Positions 26,401 through 33,551 of a stretch of 48,325 bases of DNA are shown piece by piece. How positions within the stretch are numbered: position 1 is the first letter of the stretch; the number at the start of each line of letters is the position of its first letter. Source of the stretch: JANQEA01 sp964530075 (GTDB lineage: Bacteria > Bipolaricaulota > Bipolaricaulia > UBA7950 > UBA9294); NCBI GenBank assembly GCA_964530075.1, contig CAZGXU010000012.1:1-48325 (forward strand), given 5' to 3'. The position numbers and the translations under genes are program-made. The notes below the pieces were generated by a model, which searched no databases, was not told the origin of the DNA, and saw only the letters and a program-made list of their open reading frames with translations.

Positions 26401-27172
26401 ACCGGGCTTCGCTCTTGGCAAGCTGTTCCTGCGCGCGCTTCTGCTCCGTGATGTCGAGGCCGACTTCCAGGGTCAGCGGGGTGCCGCTCGGCCCGGGGAA
26501 GGCCTGGTCGTAGATCGCGTAGGTTCTCCCTGCAGGGCTCGTCCACTCCGAGATCTCCGGCTCGCCCGTCTCCTGCACGCGCATCGAGGGGCACTCGCCG
26601 CACGGCCTCCGATTTCCGTGGAACACCTCGTCGCACGGGCGCCCCTCGACGTCGCCGAACAGCTCACGAAACGTTCGATTGGCAAACGGGATCGTGTGGT
26701 CCGGCGACTGGAGGTAGACGAACATCGGAAGGGCGTCCAGGACGGCGAACAGACGATCCCGTTCTTCGTCGAGGCGGCGCTCCGTCCGCTCGCGTTCGAT
26801 CGCGTATCGGATCGTCCGGGAGAGAAGCTCGACCGACAGCGCGCCCTTCGGCAGGGAGTCCCGCGCTCCCGCACGGACGGCGTCCCGAGCCGGCGCGTCG
26901 CCTTCGATGTCGGTCAGGACGACGATCGGGGTCGCCGGTAGCAGTTCCCGCACCGCACGAAACGTGGCGATCCCCCGGCTGTCAGGGAGGTCGAGATCGA
27001 GGAGAACGACATCCCAGGCGGAATCGGGGATGCTCCTCCGCGCGTCGTCCAGTGTCGGAACGGCTGCGACCTTGGCCCTGAGGGTCCCCGCGTCGGTCAA
27101 GTGCGCCCGGATCTGGCGCGCAACGCCGCTGTCACCCTCGACCAACAGAATCCTCAGGCGCGGTTCACCCAT
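23462..27172 (-). CDS. Hybrid signalling kinase: receiver, seven PAS domains, histidine kinase
   Basis: The 1236-residue cytoplasmic protein has an N-terminal receiver domain (residues about 5-120; phospho-acceptor Asp59 in VVLLDLDLPDS; Lys in LPKG). About seven PAS/PAC units follow from about 135 to 1010, each ending with an ITEQKR, TTEWKW, ITDRK, ISDQQR, ITERRR, ITERKN or ISKRKR linker. The HisKA domain has its phospho-His at 1019 in GVAHEINNPL, and the HATPase has NLLTNARDSL, DSGRGIPP and GTGLGLS. The first PAS has Cys residues in RRPCGECPS, which might bind a cofactor. There are no membrane helices. It overlaps the next-upstream gene (REC-GGDEF) by 8 bases, so the two form an operon and probably one signalling route. 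The input is unknown. Confidence 0.93.
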   Translation of the reverse strand: MGEPRLRILLVEGDSGVARQIRAHLTDAGTLRAKVAAVPTLDDARRSIPDSAWDVVLLDLDLPDSRGIATFRAVRELLPATPIVVLTDIEGDAPARDAVRAGARDSLPKGALSVELLSRTIRYAIERERTERRLDEERDRLFAVLDALPMFVYLQSPDHTIPFANRTFRELFGDVEGRPCDEVFHGNRRPCGECPSMRVQETGEPEISEWTSPAGRTYAIYDQAFPGPSGTPLTLEVGLDITEQKRAQEQLAKSEARFRRLAENAPDVIYRYRIIPKPRFDYISPAVTRISGYTPKEYYADPLLGVKVAHPDDRHLLEGFVHGRLPAQRTLDVRWIRKDGEVRWIEDHHIPIYDDAGKPVAIEGVARDTTEWKWARQALAESEERYRLLFEHAGIGIGYYTPDGVLIGYNRVAAAHMGGVPEDFAGKSIRELFGDEKGAEYRQRIIDAVRTSKTATYEDCLELPTGSRWFRSTYSRVGSPNGEAVGVQILSEEITDRKTSEAALRESERRFRELSELLPEVIYECDLTGRVTFANRIAFGRFGYTEDDLERGVNVLQMIAPRDRDRVAENIRRILNGERVDGTEYTALARDGSTFPVIVHSSVAFQNGEPAGLRGLIIDISDQQRAREALRTADEVVSAIPTGILIYQYREPGEILLVSGNAAAASVVDVEANKGKGLESHWPTPMVERLKAPLLAIAREGGAYGQEAVVGSSPDASRALDMRAFRISGDRVVIAFEDITERRRAEAELRESEERYRSLFENAILGIYQTTPDGRILAANPALVRMLGYGSFAELAKRNLEEEGYEAETPREEFKERLERLGSLAGRESAWKRRDGTTLYIRENARVVRDEAGNVLYYEGTIEDITERKNAEREAESLRAQLELTQHSIDSTDAVVLWVLPDGHLTFVNEAACRMLGYTHDELLGMAVWDIDEEYPQGRRSSAWEELKRARSEVSESTFRTKSGETFPVEITAQYLEFHGRELEFAVAFDISKRKRLEAQLRQSQRLESIGTLASGVAHEINNPLTGIINYAKLIGDRIEDPKLRKYADGIKEEGDRVAKIVRNLLSFSRQKTEHHSPARMIDIVNASLSLYTALLRRDGIDLRIDVPEDLPQIECRSQEIQQVIINLLTNARDSLNLRFPAGDEDKRIAIRARVLREDGKDWIRLTVEDSGRGIPPEVIGRVFDPFFTTKSRDQGTGLGLSISYGLVRDHGGRMTVESVPDKRTRFFVDLPSNGV

Positions 27173-28106
27173 CAGTTTCCTGTTCCGGGAACGCCTTGTC
27201 CAGCCGCCCCGGATCGATGTACGTGCCGTTTCGCTTCTTCGCGTACATCGCCCTGTCCGCCGAGTCCATCAACTCTTCGAGGGTCGGCGATGTCTTCGGG
27301 TCGAACGGTGCAATGCCGATCGACACCGAGAGGCCGCGCGTGGCCCCGCTCGATTGGCTCTCCTCAGCCAGACAGCCGCGAAACCGACCGATGAGCGATG
27401 GGATGCCGTGCGGATGGGCCTCAGCAGCGAGCGCGATGAACTCGTCGCCGGCGAAACGGGCGACGATGTCCGATTCGCGCATCGCGGCCATGAGCGAACG
27501 CGCGACCGCACGCAGCGCTTGATCCCCCGCGAGATGACCGTGCGTATCGTTGATCGTCTTCAACCGGTCGACGTCGGCGAGGAGAAGGACCGACTCGTGG
27601 CCGTTCCGCTTCGCCAAGCGGAGGCTCTGCTCCGCGAGGAGCCAGAATCCTCGCCGGTTGTACAGGCCGGTCAGCGGGTCGCGCAGGGAAAGCTTCTCCA
27701 GTTCTTGATGGAGCGCGTGGCGTTCCGCTGCATACTGCACGGCGTGGAGAAGGAGGTTTCCGTCGAGCCGTCCTTTGATCAAGTAGTCCTGGGCTCCGTT
27801 CCGAACCGCCTCGCGCGCGACCCTCGGATCGGCTTCGCCCGTCAGGATCACGACCGGCACATCGGGTGCCTGCGCGCGCAGTCGGCGGAAGCTTGCCAGG
27901 CCCGTGCTGTCGGGCAGACCGAGGTCGAGCAGAATGAGATCGGCCTTCCTCTCGTCGAGCAGCGGGAGACTCTCGGAGACACGATCGATGGCGGTGATGG
28001 AATGGAGCGGCCTGTCTTCGGCGAGGATCGTTTCCACCATGCGGACGTCGTCCGGGTTGTCTTCGATCAGGAGGATCCGTAGGGGTCCCTGGGCTTCGTT
28101 GCGCAT
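27165..28106 (-). CDS. Receiver-GGDEF response regulator (diguanylate cyclase)
   Basis: The 313-residue protein has a receiver domain (RILLIEDNPDDVRMVE; phospho-acceptor Asp61 in LILLDLGLPDS; Lys in DYLIKGRL) and then a GGDEF domain (DPLTGLYNRRGFWLL; catalytic loop ARFAGDEFIAL). The signature is AGDEF, a variant usually still active. An I-site RESD lies five residues before it, so product inhibition by cyclic-di-GMP is expected. The DRAMYAKKRNG end is normal. GGAAGGAGG precedes the ATG at 28106. It is upstream of, and overlaps, the PAS kinase, its likely partner. The pair should turn a cytoplasmic signal into c-di-GMP. Confidence 0.93.
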   Translation of the reverse strand: MRNEAQGPLRILLIEDNPDDVRMVETILAEDRPLHSITAIDRVSESLPLLDERKADLILLDLGLPDSTGLASFRRLRAQAPDVPVVILTGEADPRVAREAVRNGAQDYLIKGRLDGNLLLHAVQYAAERHALHQELEKLSLRDPLTGLYNRRGFWLLAEQSLRLAKRNGHESVLLLADVDRLKTINDTHGHLAGDQALRAVARSLMAAMRESDIVARFAGDEFIALAAEAHPHGIPSLIGRFRGCLAEESQSSGATRGLSVSIGIAPFDPKTSPTLEELMDSADRAMYAKKRNGTYIDPGRLDKAFPEQETDG

Positions 28107-28247
28107 CGCCGGCCTCCTTCCGCACGTCAAGAGGGTATCCCGGAAGGTTCGATCATCCCAATTGACCCCTTCCACTCCGATCGCCGGACGCGCGCTCACC
28201 CGGCCGTCCCCTTGAATTGGTCCGATCCTGGCGACTAAGCTCACCTC

Positions 28248-29528
28248 ATGAAGGCCGTGGCACGAAGGACGTTCGCCACCATCCTGGTGACCCTGCTCGC
28301 CGGATGCACCGTCTACGCCGTCACGTTCGTCCACGGGCCGTATTCCGGAGCGCCGTCCGACGATGCAGTCACGATCAGCTGGCAATGCGACGATCCCGTT
28401 CCCGCGCGGATCGAGTACGGCCCTCGAGGCGGGTTCGACGTGAACGGAGCGCTGCCGGAATCCATCCTCGTGCCGGCGCCTGGGGAGGACGCCGATCCGA
28501 CGACCCACGTCACGCTCGAAGGGCTCGAACCGGGAACCGACTACGCGTATCGCGTCACCCTGGATGAAAGCGGGGGGGACGTCACCAGCGCCCCGGGTTT
28601 CTTCCGGACCGCGCCAGCCCTCGGAACGCCTGTGTCGTTCGCCGTCCTCGCCGACACGCAGCTGCAATCGGAGGGAACGAACCGCCTCGAGCTGGTGGGG
28701 AATGCCATCGCGGCCGATCCGACCCCGCTCGACTTCATCCTCCACGGCGGCGACGTCGTGGAGAGCCCGTCGAGCCCCTACTGGGATCATTGGTTCTCCT
28801 CCTTCGACGCGATGTTGCTGAGGGCGCCGTTCATCCCGGTGCTCGGGAATCACGAGAAGAACCACAGCTCGTACTACGAGGCGTTCTGCTTCCCTCCCGG
28901 CGAAGGGAAGAACGACGAGGAGTGGTGGGCGCTTCACTGGGGGGACGTCGTCGTCGTCGGCCTCGACACGAACGTCAGGAAGGCGTCCGATTACATCGCG
29001 CAGCAGGACTGGGCGCGCGCCCAGCTCTCCGGCCCCGAACCGTACAAGTTCGTGATCTTCCATCATCCGGTCTTCACGTCCGACGCCTACTACGACGCGG
29101 GGACCTTCCTCGACGAGATCTTCCATCCGATCTTCGTCGAGACGGGGGTCGACATCGTGTTCAACGGGCATTCCCACCACTACGAGCACATCGTCCGCGA
29201 CGGCGTGACCTACCTCGTCGTCGGGGGCGGCGGCGCCACGCCGAGGGAGACGAGGCCGGAGCATATCCAGGGCTCGGACGTCTCGGTCGAGGGGCACTTC
29301 TTCTACGTGCGCGTCCGCACCTCTTCCGACGGAATCCAGGTCGAGACCGTCTCCGTCGCCAGGCTCCTCCCGGACGACTCGGTCGTGGAGACCGGCCAAC
29401 TCCTCGATGCGTTCGCGCTGCCCGCGAAGGGCACGGAGGGCGTACCGTCCGCCTCGTGGATCGTGCTCGCTGTCGCGTTCGGCACCGCGGCAGCCGTCTG
29501 GCTTCTCCTCCGCGCGCTGAGCGATTGA
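28248..29528 (+). CDS. Purple-acid-phosphatase-like metallophosphoesterase, exported
   Basis: The 426-residue protein has a signal sequence with a lipobox (VTLLAGC, Cys at about 20). A fibronectin-like N-terminal domain of purple acid phosphatases follows (residues about 25-125, with AVTISWQCDDPVPARIEYGP and GLEPGTDYAYRV). The metallophosphoesterase domain has VLADTQLQ, ILHGGDVVE, PVLGNHEKN, FHHPVF and FNGHSHHYEH, which keep the usual ligands. A C-terminal hydrophobic helix and short basic-acid tail (WLLLRALSD) could anchor it. It should hydrolyse phosphoesters outside the cytoplasm. The ATG at 28248 has no clear ribosome site. It is not in an operon with its neighbours. Confidence 0.87.
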   Translation: MKAVARRTFATILVTLLAGCTVYAVTFVHGPYSGAPSDDAVTISWQCDDPVPARIEYGPRGGFDVNGALPESILVPAPGEDADPTTHVTLEGLEPGTDYAYRVTLDESGGDVTSAPGFFRTAPALGTPVSFAVLADTQLQSEGTNRLELVGNAIAADPTPLDFILHGGDVVESPSSPYWDHWFSSFDAMLLRAPFIPVLGNHEKNHSSYYEAFCFPPGEGKNDEEWWALHWGDVVVVGLDTNVRKASDYIAQQDWARAQLSGPEPYKFVIFHHPVFTSDAYYDAGTFLDEIFHPIFVETGVDIVFNGHSHHYEHIVRDGVTYLVVGGGGATPRETRPEHIQGSDVSVEGHFFYVRVRTSSDGIQVETVSVARLLPDDSVVETGQLLDAFALPAKGTEGVPSASWIVLAVAFGTAAAVWLLLRALSD

Positions 29529-29625
29529 CCTTCATCCGGTCCTACGCGATTCTGGTCGAAACTCATGGCGTAGAACCATTACAAGTGTAGGCGTTTATTC
29601 TGATCCCATGGCCGTTTCATCGATC

Positions 29626-29653
29626 ACCGGGCTCCCGAGTCCCGGTTTTGCTT
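29626..29653 (+). terminator. Probable intrinsic terminator before the ABC operon
   Basis: ACCGGG (29626-29631) pairs with CCCGGT (29641-29646) and is followed by TTTGCTT. It lies about 100 bases after the phosphoesterase gene, and its T-run overlaps the -35 box of the next promoter. Confidence 0.5.
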
Positions 29654-29676
29654 CGATCAGAGCCCGTAGGTATACT
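29648..29676 (+). promoter_or_regulatory. Promoter of the sugar ABC operon
   Basis: TTGCTT (29648-29653), 17-base spacer, TATACT (29671-29676). RNA would start near 29683, about 15 bases before the ATG at 29698 and 36 before an alternative TTG at 29719. Confidence 0.65.
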
Positions 29677-29697
29677 GGGTGCCCGCTTCTCGGCTAG

Positions 29698-30570
29698 ATG
29701 GGACCCAAAGGGGGCGCGTTGGAGGCAGTCCGCACTGGTCGGCAGTACGTCGTACAGCAACGGGCATATCGCCTCATGCTCTACATCTTGCTGCTGGCCG
29801 GCTGTGCGATCATGCTCTTCCCGTTCTTCTGGATGATCACCACCTCGTTCAAGACCGAGTTGGAAGCGATGCGCTTCCCGCCGCAATGGATCCCGACCTC
29901 GTGGCACTGGGAGAACTACCCGTTGGCATGGAGTACCGCCCCGTTCGGCCGCTATTTCTTCAACAGCTTCTTCATCGCCATCGTCTCGACGATCGGCGAG
30001 GTGTTCACCACGATCCTCGCGGCGTATGCGTTCGCCAAGATGCGCTTCTTCGGGAAGAACGTCCTGTTCGCGCTCCTGCTCGGGACATTGATGATCCCGG
30101 GGGAGATGCTGCTGATCCCAAACTACGTCACGATCTACCGGCTGCACTGGTTCGATCGCTATGAGGCGCTGATCATCCCGTGGCTCGTCTCCGTGTTCGG
30201 GATCTTTCTTCTCCGGCAATTCTTCCGATCGCTCCCCGACGAGCTGTGGGACTCGGCGCGGATCGATGGGTGCCGCCGCTTCCGCTACCTGTGGCAGGTG
30301 GTCGTTCCGCTCTCCAAGCCGGCGATCCTCACCGTGGCGCTGTTCAAGTTCCTCGGGAGCTGGAACGCCTTCCAATGGGTCTTGATGATGACGAACAGCG
30401 AGCGCATGCGAACGGTCCCCGTCGGTCTGACGAACTTCAGCACCGAGATCGGAACGGCGTACGGTCAGCTGATGGCGGCGTCGGTCCTCGCCATCACGCC
30501 GGTCCTCATCCTGTTCTTCTTCACCCAGAAGCAGTTCATCCAGGGCGTGGCGAGGACGGGGATCAAATGA
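29698..30570 (+). CDS. Sugar ABC transporter permease, MalG type
   Basis: The 290-residue protein has about six transmembrane helices and the EAA loop that docks the ATPase (PDELWDSARIDGCRRFRYLW, then VVVPLSKPAI). It is of the carbohydrate-uptake CUT1 class; N-terminal LFPFFWMITTSFKT is typical of MalG-like subunits. It would form the channel with the MalF-like permease at 31966 for the binding protein at 30666. I used the ATG at 29698, which has no ribosome site; a TTG at 29719 follows AAGGGGG by 4 bases and may be the true start. In most operons of this class this subunit comes last, but here it is first. No ATPase gene is nearby, so an MsiK-like shared ATPase is likely. Confidence 0.9.
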   Translation: MGPKGGALEAVRTGRQYVVQQRAYRLMLYILLLAGCAIMLFPFFWMITTSFKTELEAMRFPPQWIPTSWHWENYPLAWSTAPFGRYFFNSFFIAIVSTIGEVFTTILAAYAFAKMRFFGKNVLFALLLGTLMIPGEMLLIPNYVTIYRLHWFDRYEALIIPWLVSVFGIFLLRQFFRSLPDELWDSARIDGCRRFRYLWQVVVPLSKPAILTVALFKFLGSWNAFQWVLMMTNSERMRTVPVGLTNFSTEIGTAYGQLMAASVLAITPVLILFFFTQKQFIQGVARTGIK

Positions 30571-30665
30571 CGAGTCGATCGAGACAAGGAGGTGATGTGG
30601 CACCCGGTGGTTCGCAAGCTGTCGGTGAAACGGATGGTCAATCGATCTCAAGGAGGTTGTGAACG

Positions 30666-31898
30666 ATGAAGCGACGAAAGACATGGATCGCTCTCGGGCT
30701 CCTCGCCGTGTTGGCTATTGGGTTCGCGGCGATGGCTCAGGAGCCGGTGACGATCGAATTCTGGCACGCGATGAGCTCGCGGCATCAGGAGAACCTACAG
30801 GTGCTTCTCGATAAGTTCGCCGAGGAGTACCCGAACATCACGGTGAACGCCGTCTATCAAGGCGCATACGGCGATCTTCAGGGCAAGATCCAGGCGGCCG
30901 TCGTCGCGGGGAACCTGCCGACGATCGCTCAGGTGTACGAGAACTGGATTACGTCGATCACCACGTTGCTCTTCCCGATCGGCGACTACATGAGCAGCAT
31001 GGAGCAGGCAGATATCATCGACGGGCTGGTCCCGAGCAACACGTTCAACGGTGTGCTGACCACGGCGCCGTTCAACAAGTCGATCATGGTCCTGTACTAC
31101 AACAAGACGCTGATCCCGGACCCGCCGGCCACGTGGGATGAGTTCCTCCAGATCGCCAAGGACACGACGGCGGACCTTGACGGGGACGGCGTGATCGATC
31201 GCTACGGCGCGGGATTCCGCCCCGCGGCGAACCCCGAGCTGTTCCTCAACCTGCTCGAACAGGCGGGGGGATCGATCCTCAACGACGACTGGACCGAGGT
31301 CACGATCGACAATGCGGCCGGCCAGGCGGCGATGGAATACGTCGAGGAGCTGACCCCCTACTCGTACGTTACCGGCGAATACATGAGCGACCACTTCCCG
31401 CAGAACGTCGCCATGTTCGTCGACACGTCGGCCGGGTATTACTACAACAACCAGGCCGCGATCAACGGCGGCGCCGAGATGGGCGTCGCCCGGGTGCCGA
31501 AGGGCCCCGTGAACCAGAAGTCGATGATTCAGGGGACGAACCTCGCCATCTTCAACAGCGGGAACCAGACGCTGGCCCAACAGGAGGCGGCCGTTCTTCT
31601 GGCCAAGTTCCTGATCCGCGCGGACAACACCGTGTTCTGGGCGATCCGCAGCGGGTACCAGCCGGTAACGAAGTCGGCGTACCAGGCCCAGGAGTGGCTC
31701 GACTACGTCGCCGCCAACCCGTACCAGGTGGCGATGTCCGAGCAGATGCTCGACGGCTTCTCACAGATCCTCCAACCGAACTACGGTGACATGCGAAACG
31801 TCATCGCCACCGGGTTCGAGGAAGTGATGCTCGGAGCCGCCACGGCCTCGGAAGCGTTGACCGAGATCGCCGACGAGCTCGAGATGCTTCTGGAGTAG
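30666..31898 (+). CDS. Extracellular sugar-binding protein of ABC transporter
   Basis: The 410-residue protein has a signal peptide (MKRRKTWIALGLLAVLAIGF, cleavage near AMA-Q) and then EPVTIEFWHAMSSRHQENLQ, the usual opening of family 1 solute-binding proteins for oligosaccharides or glycerol phosphate. Other marks are TFNGVLTTAPFNKSIMVLYY, TWDEFLQIAKDTTADLDGDG and QGTNLAIF. As there is no lipobox, it is soluble in the periplasm. The sugar is not predictable. AAGGAGGTTGTGAACG gives a strong ribosome site. A stem after the stop (31919-31946) may stabilise its message so that it is made in excess over the permeases. Confidence 0.92.
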   Translation: MKRRKTWIALGLLAVLAIGFAAMAQEPVTIEFWHAMSSRHQENLQVLLDKFAEEYPNITVNAVYQGAYGDLQGKIQAAVVAGNLPTIAQVYENWITSITTLLFPIGDYMSSMEQADIIDGLVPSNTFNGVLTTAPFNKSIMVLYYNKTLIPDPPATWDEFLQIAKDTTADLDGDGVIDRYGAGFRPAANPELFLNLLEQAGGSILNDDWTEVTIDNAAGQAAMEYVEELTPYSYVTGEYMSDHFPQNVAMFVDTSAGYYYNNQAAINGGAEMGVARVPKGPVNQKSMIQGTNLAIFNSGNQTLAQQEAAVLLAKFLIRADNTVFWAIRSGYQPVTKSAYQAQEWLDYVAANPYQVAMSEQMLDGFSQILQPNYGDMRNVIATGFEEVMLGAATASEALTEIADELEMLLE

Positions 31899-31918
31899 AT
31901 CGGCTTCTCGTTGGAAAC

Positions 31919-31946
31919 CCGTGAGGGGGCTGATGCCCCCTCGCGG
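31919..31946 (+). promoter_or_regulatory. Intercistronic hairpin after the binding-protein gene
   Basis: CCGTGAGGGGGC (31919-31930) pairs with GCCCCCTCGCGG (31935-31946) around TGAT: 12 pairs including one G-U. No T-run follows. Such stems after binding-protein genes are known to protect the upstream message or to reduce downstream expression. Confidence 0.6.
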
Positions 31947-31962
31947 CTCCTCGTGAAGGAGC
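31946..31962 (+). promoter_or_regulatory. Hairpin covering the ribosome site of the MalF-like gene
   Basis: GCTCCT (31946-31951) pairs with AGGAGC (31957-31962) around CGTGA. The right arm contains the AGGAG ribosome site 4 bases before the ATG at 31966, so folding should lower translation of that permease. Confidence 0.5.
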
Positions 31963-31965
31963 GGA

Positions 31966-32985
31966 ATGCGAAACCGGTCGGAAAGGGAGCCGAAGAGAGA
32001 CCTGCAAGCGGGAGGCTCTGCCTCGCCCGTCGCCGGCCGATGGTCGAACTTGGTGGCGCTCTATCAGCGACTCCCCGAGTACTGGCGGGAAACGGCACTC
32101 GCCTATTGCTATCTCCTCCCGGCATTCGTGATCCTCGGCGTCTTCACTTTCTACCCGTTCTTCTCCGCGTTCCGCCTGAGCCTGTACAAATGGGACATAC
32201 TCAATCCTCCAGGCACGTTCGCAGGGCTCGCCAACTACACGTACATCTTCCACGACAAGTACTTCTGGAACGCCCTGTGGAACACCTTCACCTACGTCGG
32301 GGTCACCGTTCCGGTCACCATCTTCCTCGCGCTTCTCGTCGCCACGCTGCTCAACAAGGGCCTCCGGCTGCTCTCGTTCGCCCGCACGGCGTACTTCCTC
32401 GCCTACATCAGCCCGCTCGTCGCCGTGACGATGGTGTGGCGGTGGATGTACAACGCCGACTACGGTCTGCTGAACTACTTCCTGTCCCTGTTCAACAAGA
32501 TTCCGTTCGTCCACATCAACCTGATCGAGTGGCTTCGCGATCCGCACTACGCGCTGCCGGCCGTCATCATCATGAGCGTCTGGCGCTACGTCGGCTACAA
32601 CGCGATCATCCTCCTCGCCGGGATGCAGAACATCGAGAAGCAGTTCTACGATGCAGCCAGGGTGGACGGCGCGTCCGGCTTCCAGACGTGGCGAAAGGTG
32701 ACCGTGCCACTGCTGACGCCGCAGATCTTCTTCGTCTTCGTCATGTCGCTGATCGGGTCGTTCAAGGTGTTCACCGAGGTCTACGTCCTGTTCGCCGGCA
32801 CGCCGGGTCCGTTGAAGAGCGCCGAGACGCTCGTCTTCTACATCCTCCGAATGAGCGGACGCATCGGAAACGGGAGCATGCGCCTCGGATTGGCGGCCGC
32901 GGCGTCGGTGATCCTGTTCGCCATCATTTTCGCGTTCACCATCTTCCAGATGACGGTGACGCAGAGGCGCGTCCACTACCAGTAG
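31966..32985 (+). CDS. Sugar ABC transporter permease, MalF type
   Basis: The 339-residue protein has six or seven transmembrane helices and the EAA loop EKQFYDAARVDGASGFQTWR, followed by KVTVPLLTPQ. The first helix segment (YCYLLPAFVILGVFTFYPFF) is typical of MalF/UgpA-like CUT1 subunits. It pairs with the permease at 29698. The start is set by AAGGAG, which is itself in a hairpin (31946-31962). The stop at 32985 ends the operon; no ATP-binding subunit follows. Confidence 0.92.
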   Translation: MRNRSEREPKRDLQAGGSASPVAGRWSNLVALYQRLPEYWRETALAYCYLLPAFVILGVFTFYPFFSAFRLSLYKWDILNPPGTFAGLANYTYIFHDKYFWNALWNTFTYVGVTVPVTIFLALLVATLLNKGLRLLSFARTAYFLAYISPLVAVTMVWRWMYNADYGLLNYFLSLFNKIPFVHINLIEWLRDPHYALPAVIIMSVWRYVGYNAIILLAGMQNIEKQFYDAARVDGASGFQTWRKVTVPLLTPQIFFVFVMSLIGSFKVFTEVYVLFAGTPGPLKSAETLVFYILRMSGRIGNGSMRLGLAAAASVILFAIIFAFTIFQMTVTQRRVHYQ

Positions 32986-33072
32986 CAGGCTCGTCGTCCG
33001 CCCTCCCTTCCGCTGCTGGGCTCAGGGTCTCGGGCCCATCCCTGGGCGAATCGACGCTGTGCTCGATACGAC

Positions 33073-33100
33073 TTGCACGCCATCGTTATTCTGGTATTAT
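33073..33100 (+). promoter_or_regulatory. Promoter of the Rrf2-hcp operon
   Basis: TTGCAC (33073-33078), 16-base spacer, TATTAT (33095-33100). The -10 box overlaps the left half of a perfect palindrome (33096-33111). Confidence 0.7.
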
Positions 33101-33111
33101 GGATCCATAAT
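33096..33111 (+). promoter_or_regulatory. Probable operator of the Rrf2 regulator
   Basis: ATTATGGATCCATAAT is a perfect 16-bp palindrome overlying the -10 box and early transcribed region, 24 bases before the Rrf2 start. It is AT-rich in a GC-rich genome. Autorepression by the Rrf2 protein is the natural reading. Confidence 0.65.
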
Positions 33112-33134
33112 TCGTTTAACGGAGGCCCGTCACC

Positions 33135-33548
33135 GTGGCCGACTTGATCCGGATGTCGCAGGCGACCGCGCTCGGCCTGCACACCATGGCCGTCATCGCC
33201 CGGCGCGACGAAGCGACGCCGACCGCTCAGATCGCCGCGGAGCTGTCCGCCCCGGAAGCCCACCTGTCGAAGGTGCTCCAGCAGCTCGTCCGAGTCGGGC
33301 TGCTCAGTTCGAAGCGCGGCCCGGCCGGTGGCTACACCCTGGCGAGGCCGCCCGAGGAGATCAGCCTGCTCGACGTCTACGAGGCGCTCGAGGGACCGCT
33401 CCGGCGGGACGGATGTCTGTTCGCCCGGCCGATCTGTCGGCAGGTGGATTGCATCCTGGGAGACCTCGTCGAGCGGCTTCGAAACGAGGTGCACGAGCAT
33501 CTTGCGTCGACATCCCTGAGCGACGTCGCCGACGGGAAAGGGAGGTAA
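33135..33548 (+). CDS. Rrf2-family iron-sulfur regulator, NsrR/IscR-like
   Basis: The 137-residue protein has the winged helix typical of Rrf2 regulators (MSQATALGLHTMAVIARRDE; APEAHLSKVLQQLVRVGLL; SKRGPAGGYTLARPPEEISL). Three Cys (94, 101 and 106) lie in GCLFARPICRQVDC, where IscR and NsrR bind their Fe-S cluster, with slightly different spacing (6 and 4 residues between). The cluster should sense nitric oxide, iron-sulfur or redox state. It starts with GTG at 33135 after GGAGG, and its stop overlaps the GGAGG ribosome site of hcp, so hcp is surely in the operon. A palindromic operator precedes it. Confidence 0.9.
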   Translation: MADLIRMSQATALGLHTMAVIARRDEATPTAQIAAELSAPEAHLSKVLQQLVRVGLLSSKRGPAGGYTLARPPEEISLLDVYEALEGPLRRDGCLFARPICRQVDCILGDLVERLRNEVHEHLASTSLSDVADGKGR

Positions 33549-33551
33549 CCG

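Noticed and set aside
24512..26941. 809-codon open frame on the plus strand
   Set aside because: It lies opposite the PAS kinase and mirrors its codons; composition is that of a GC-rich antisense shadow and there is no ribosome site.
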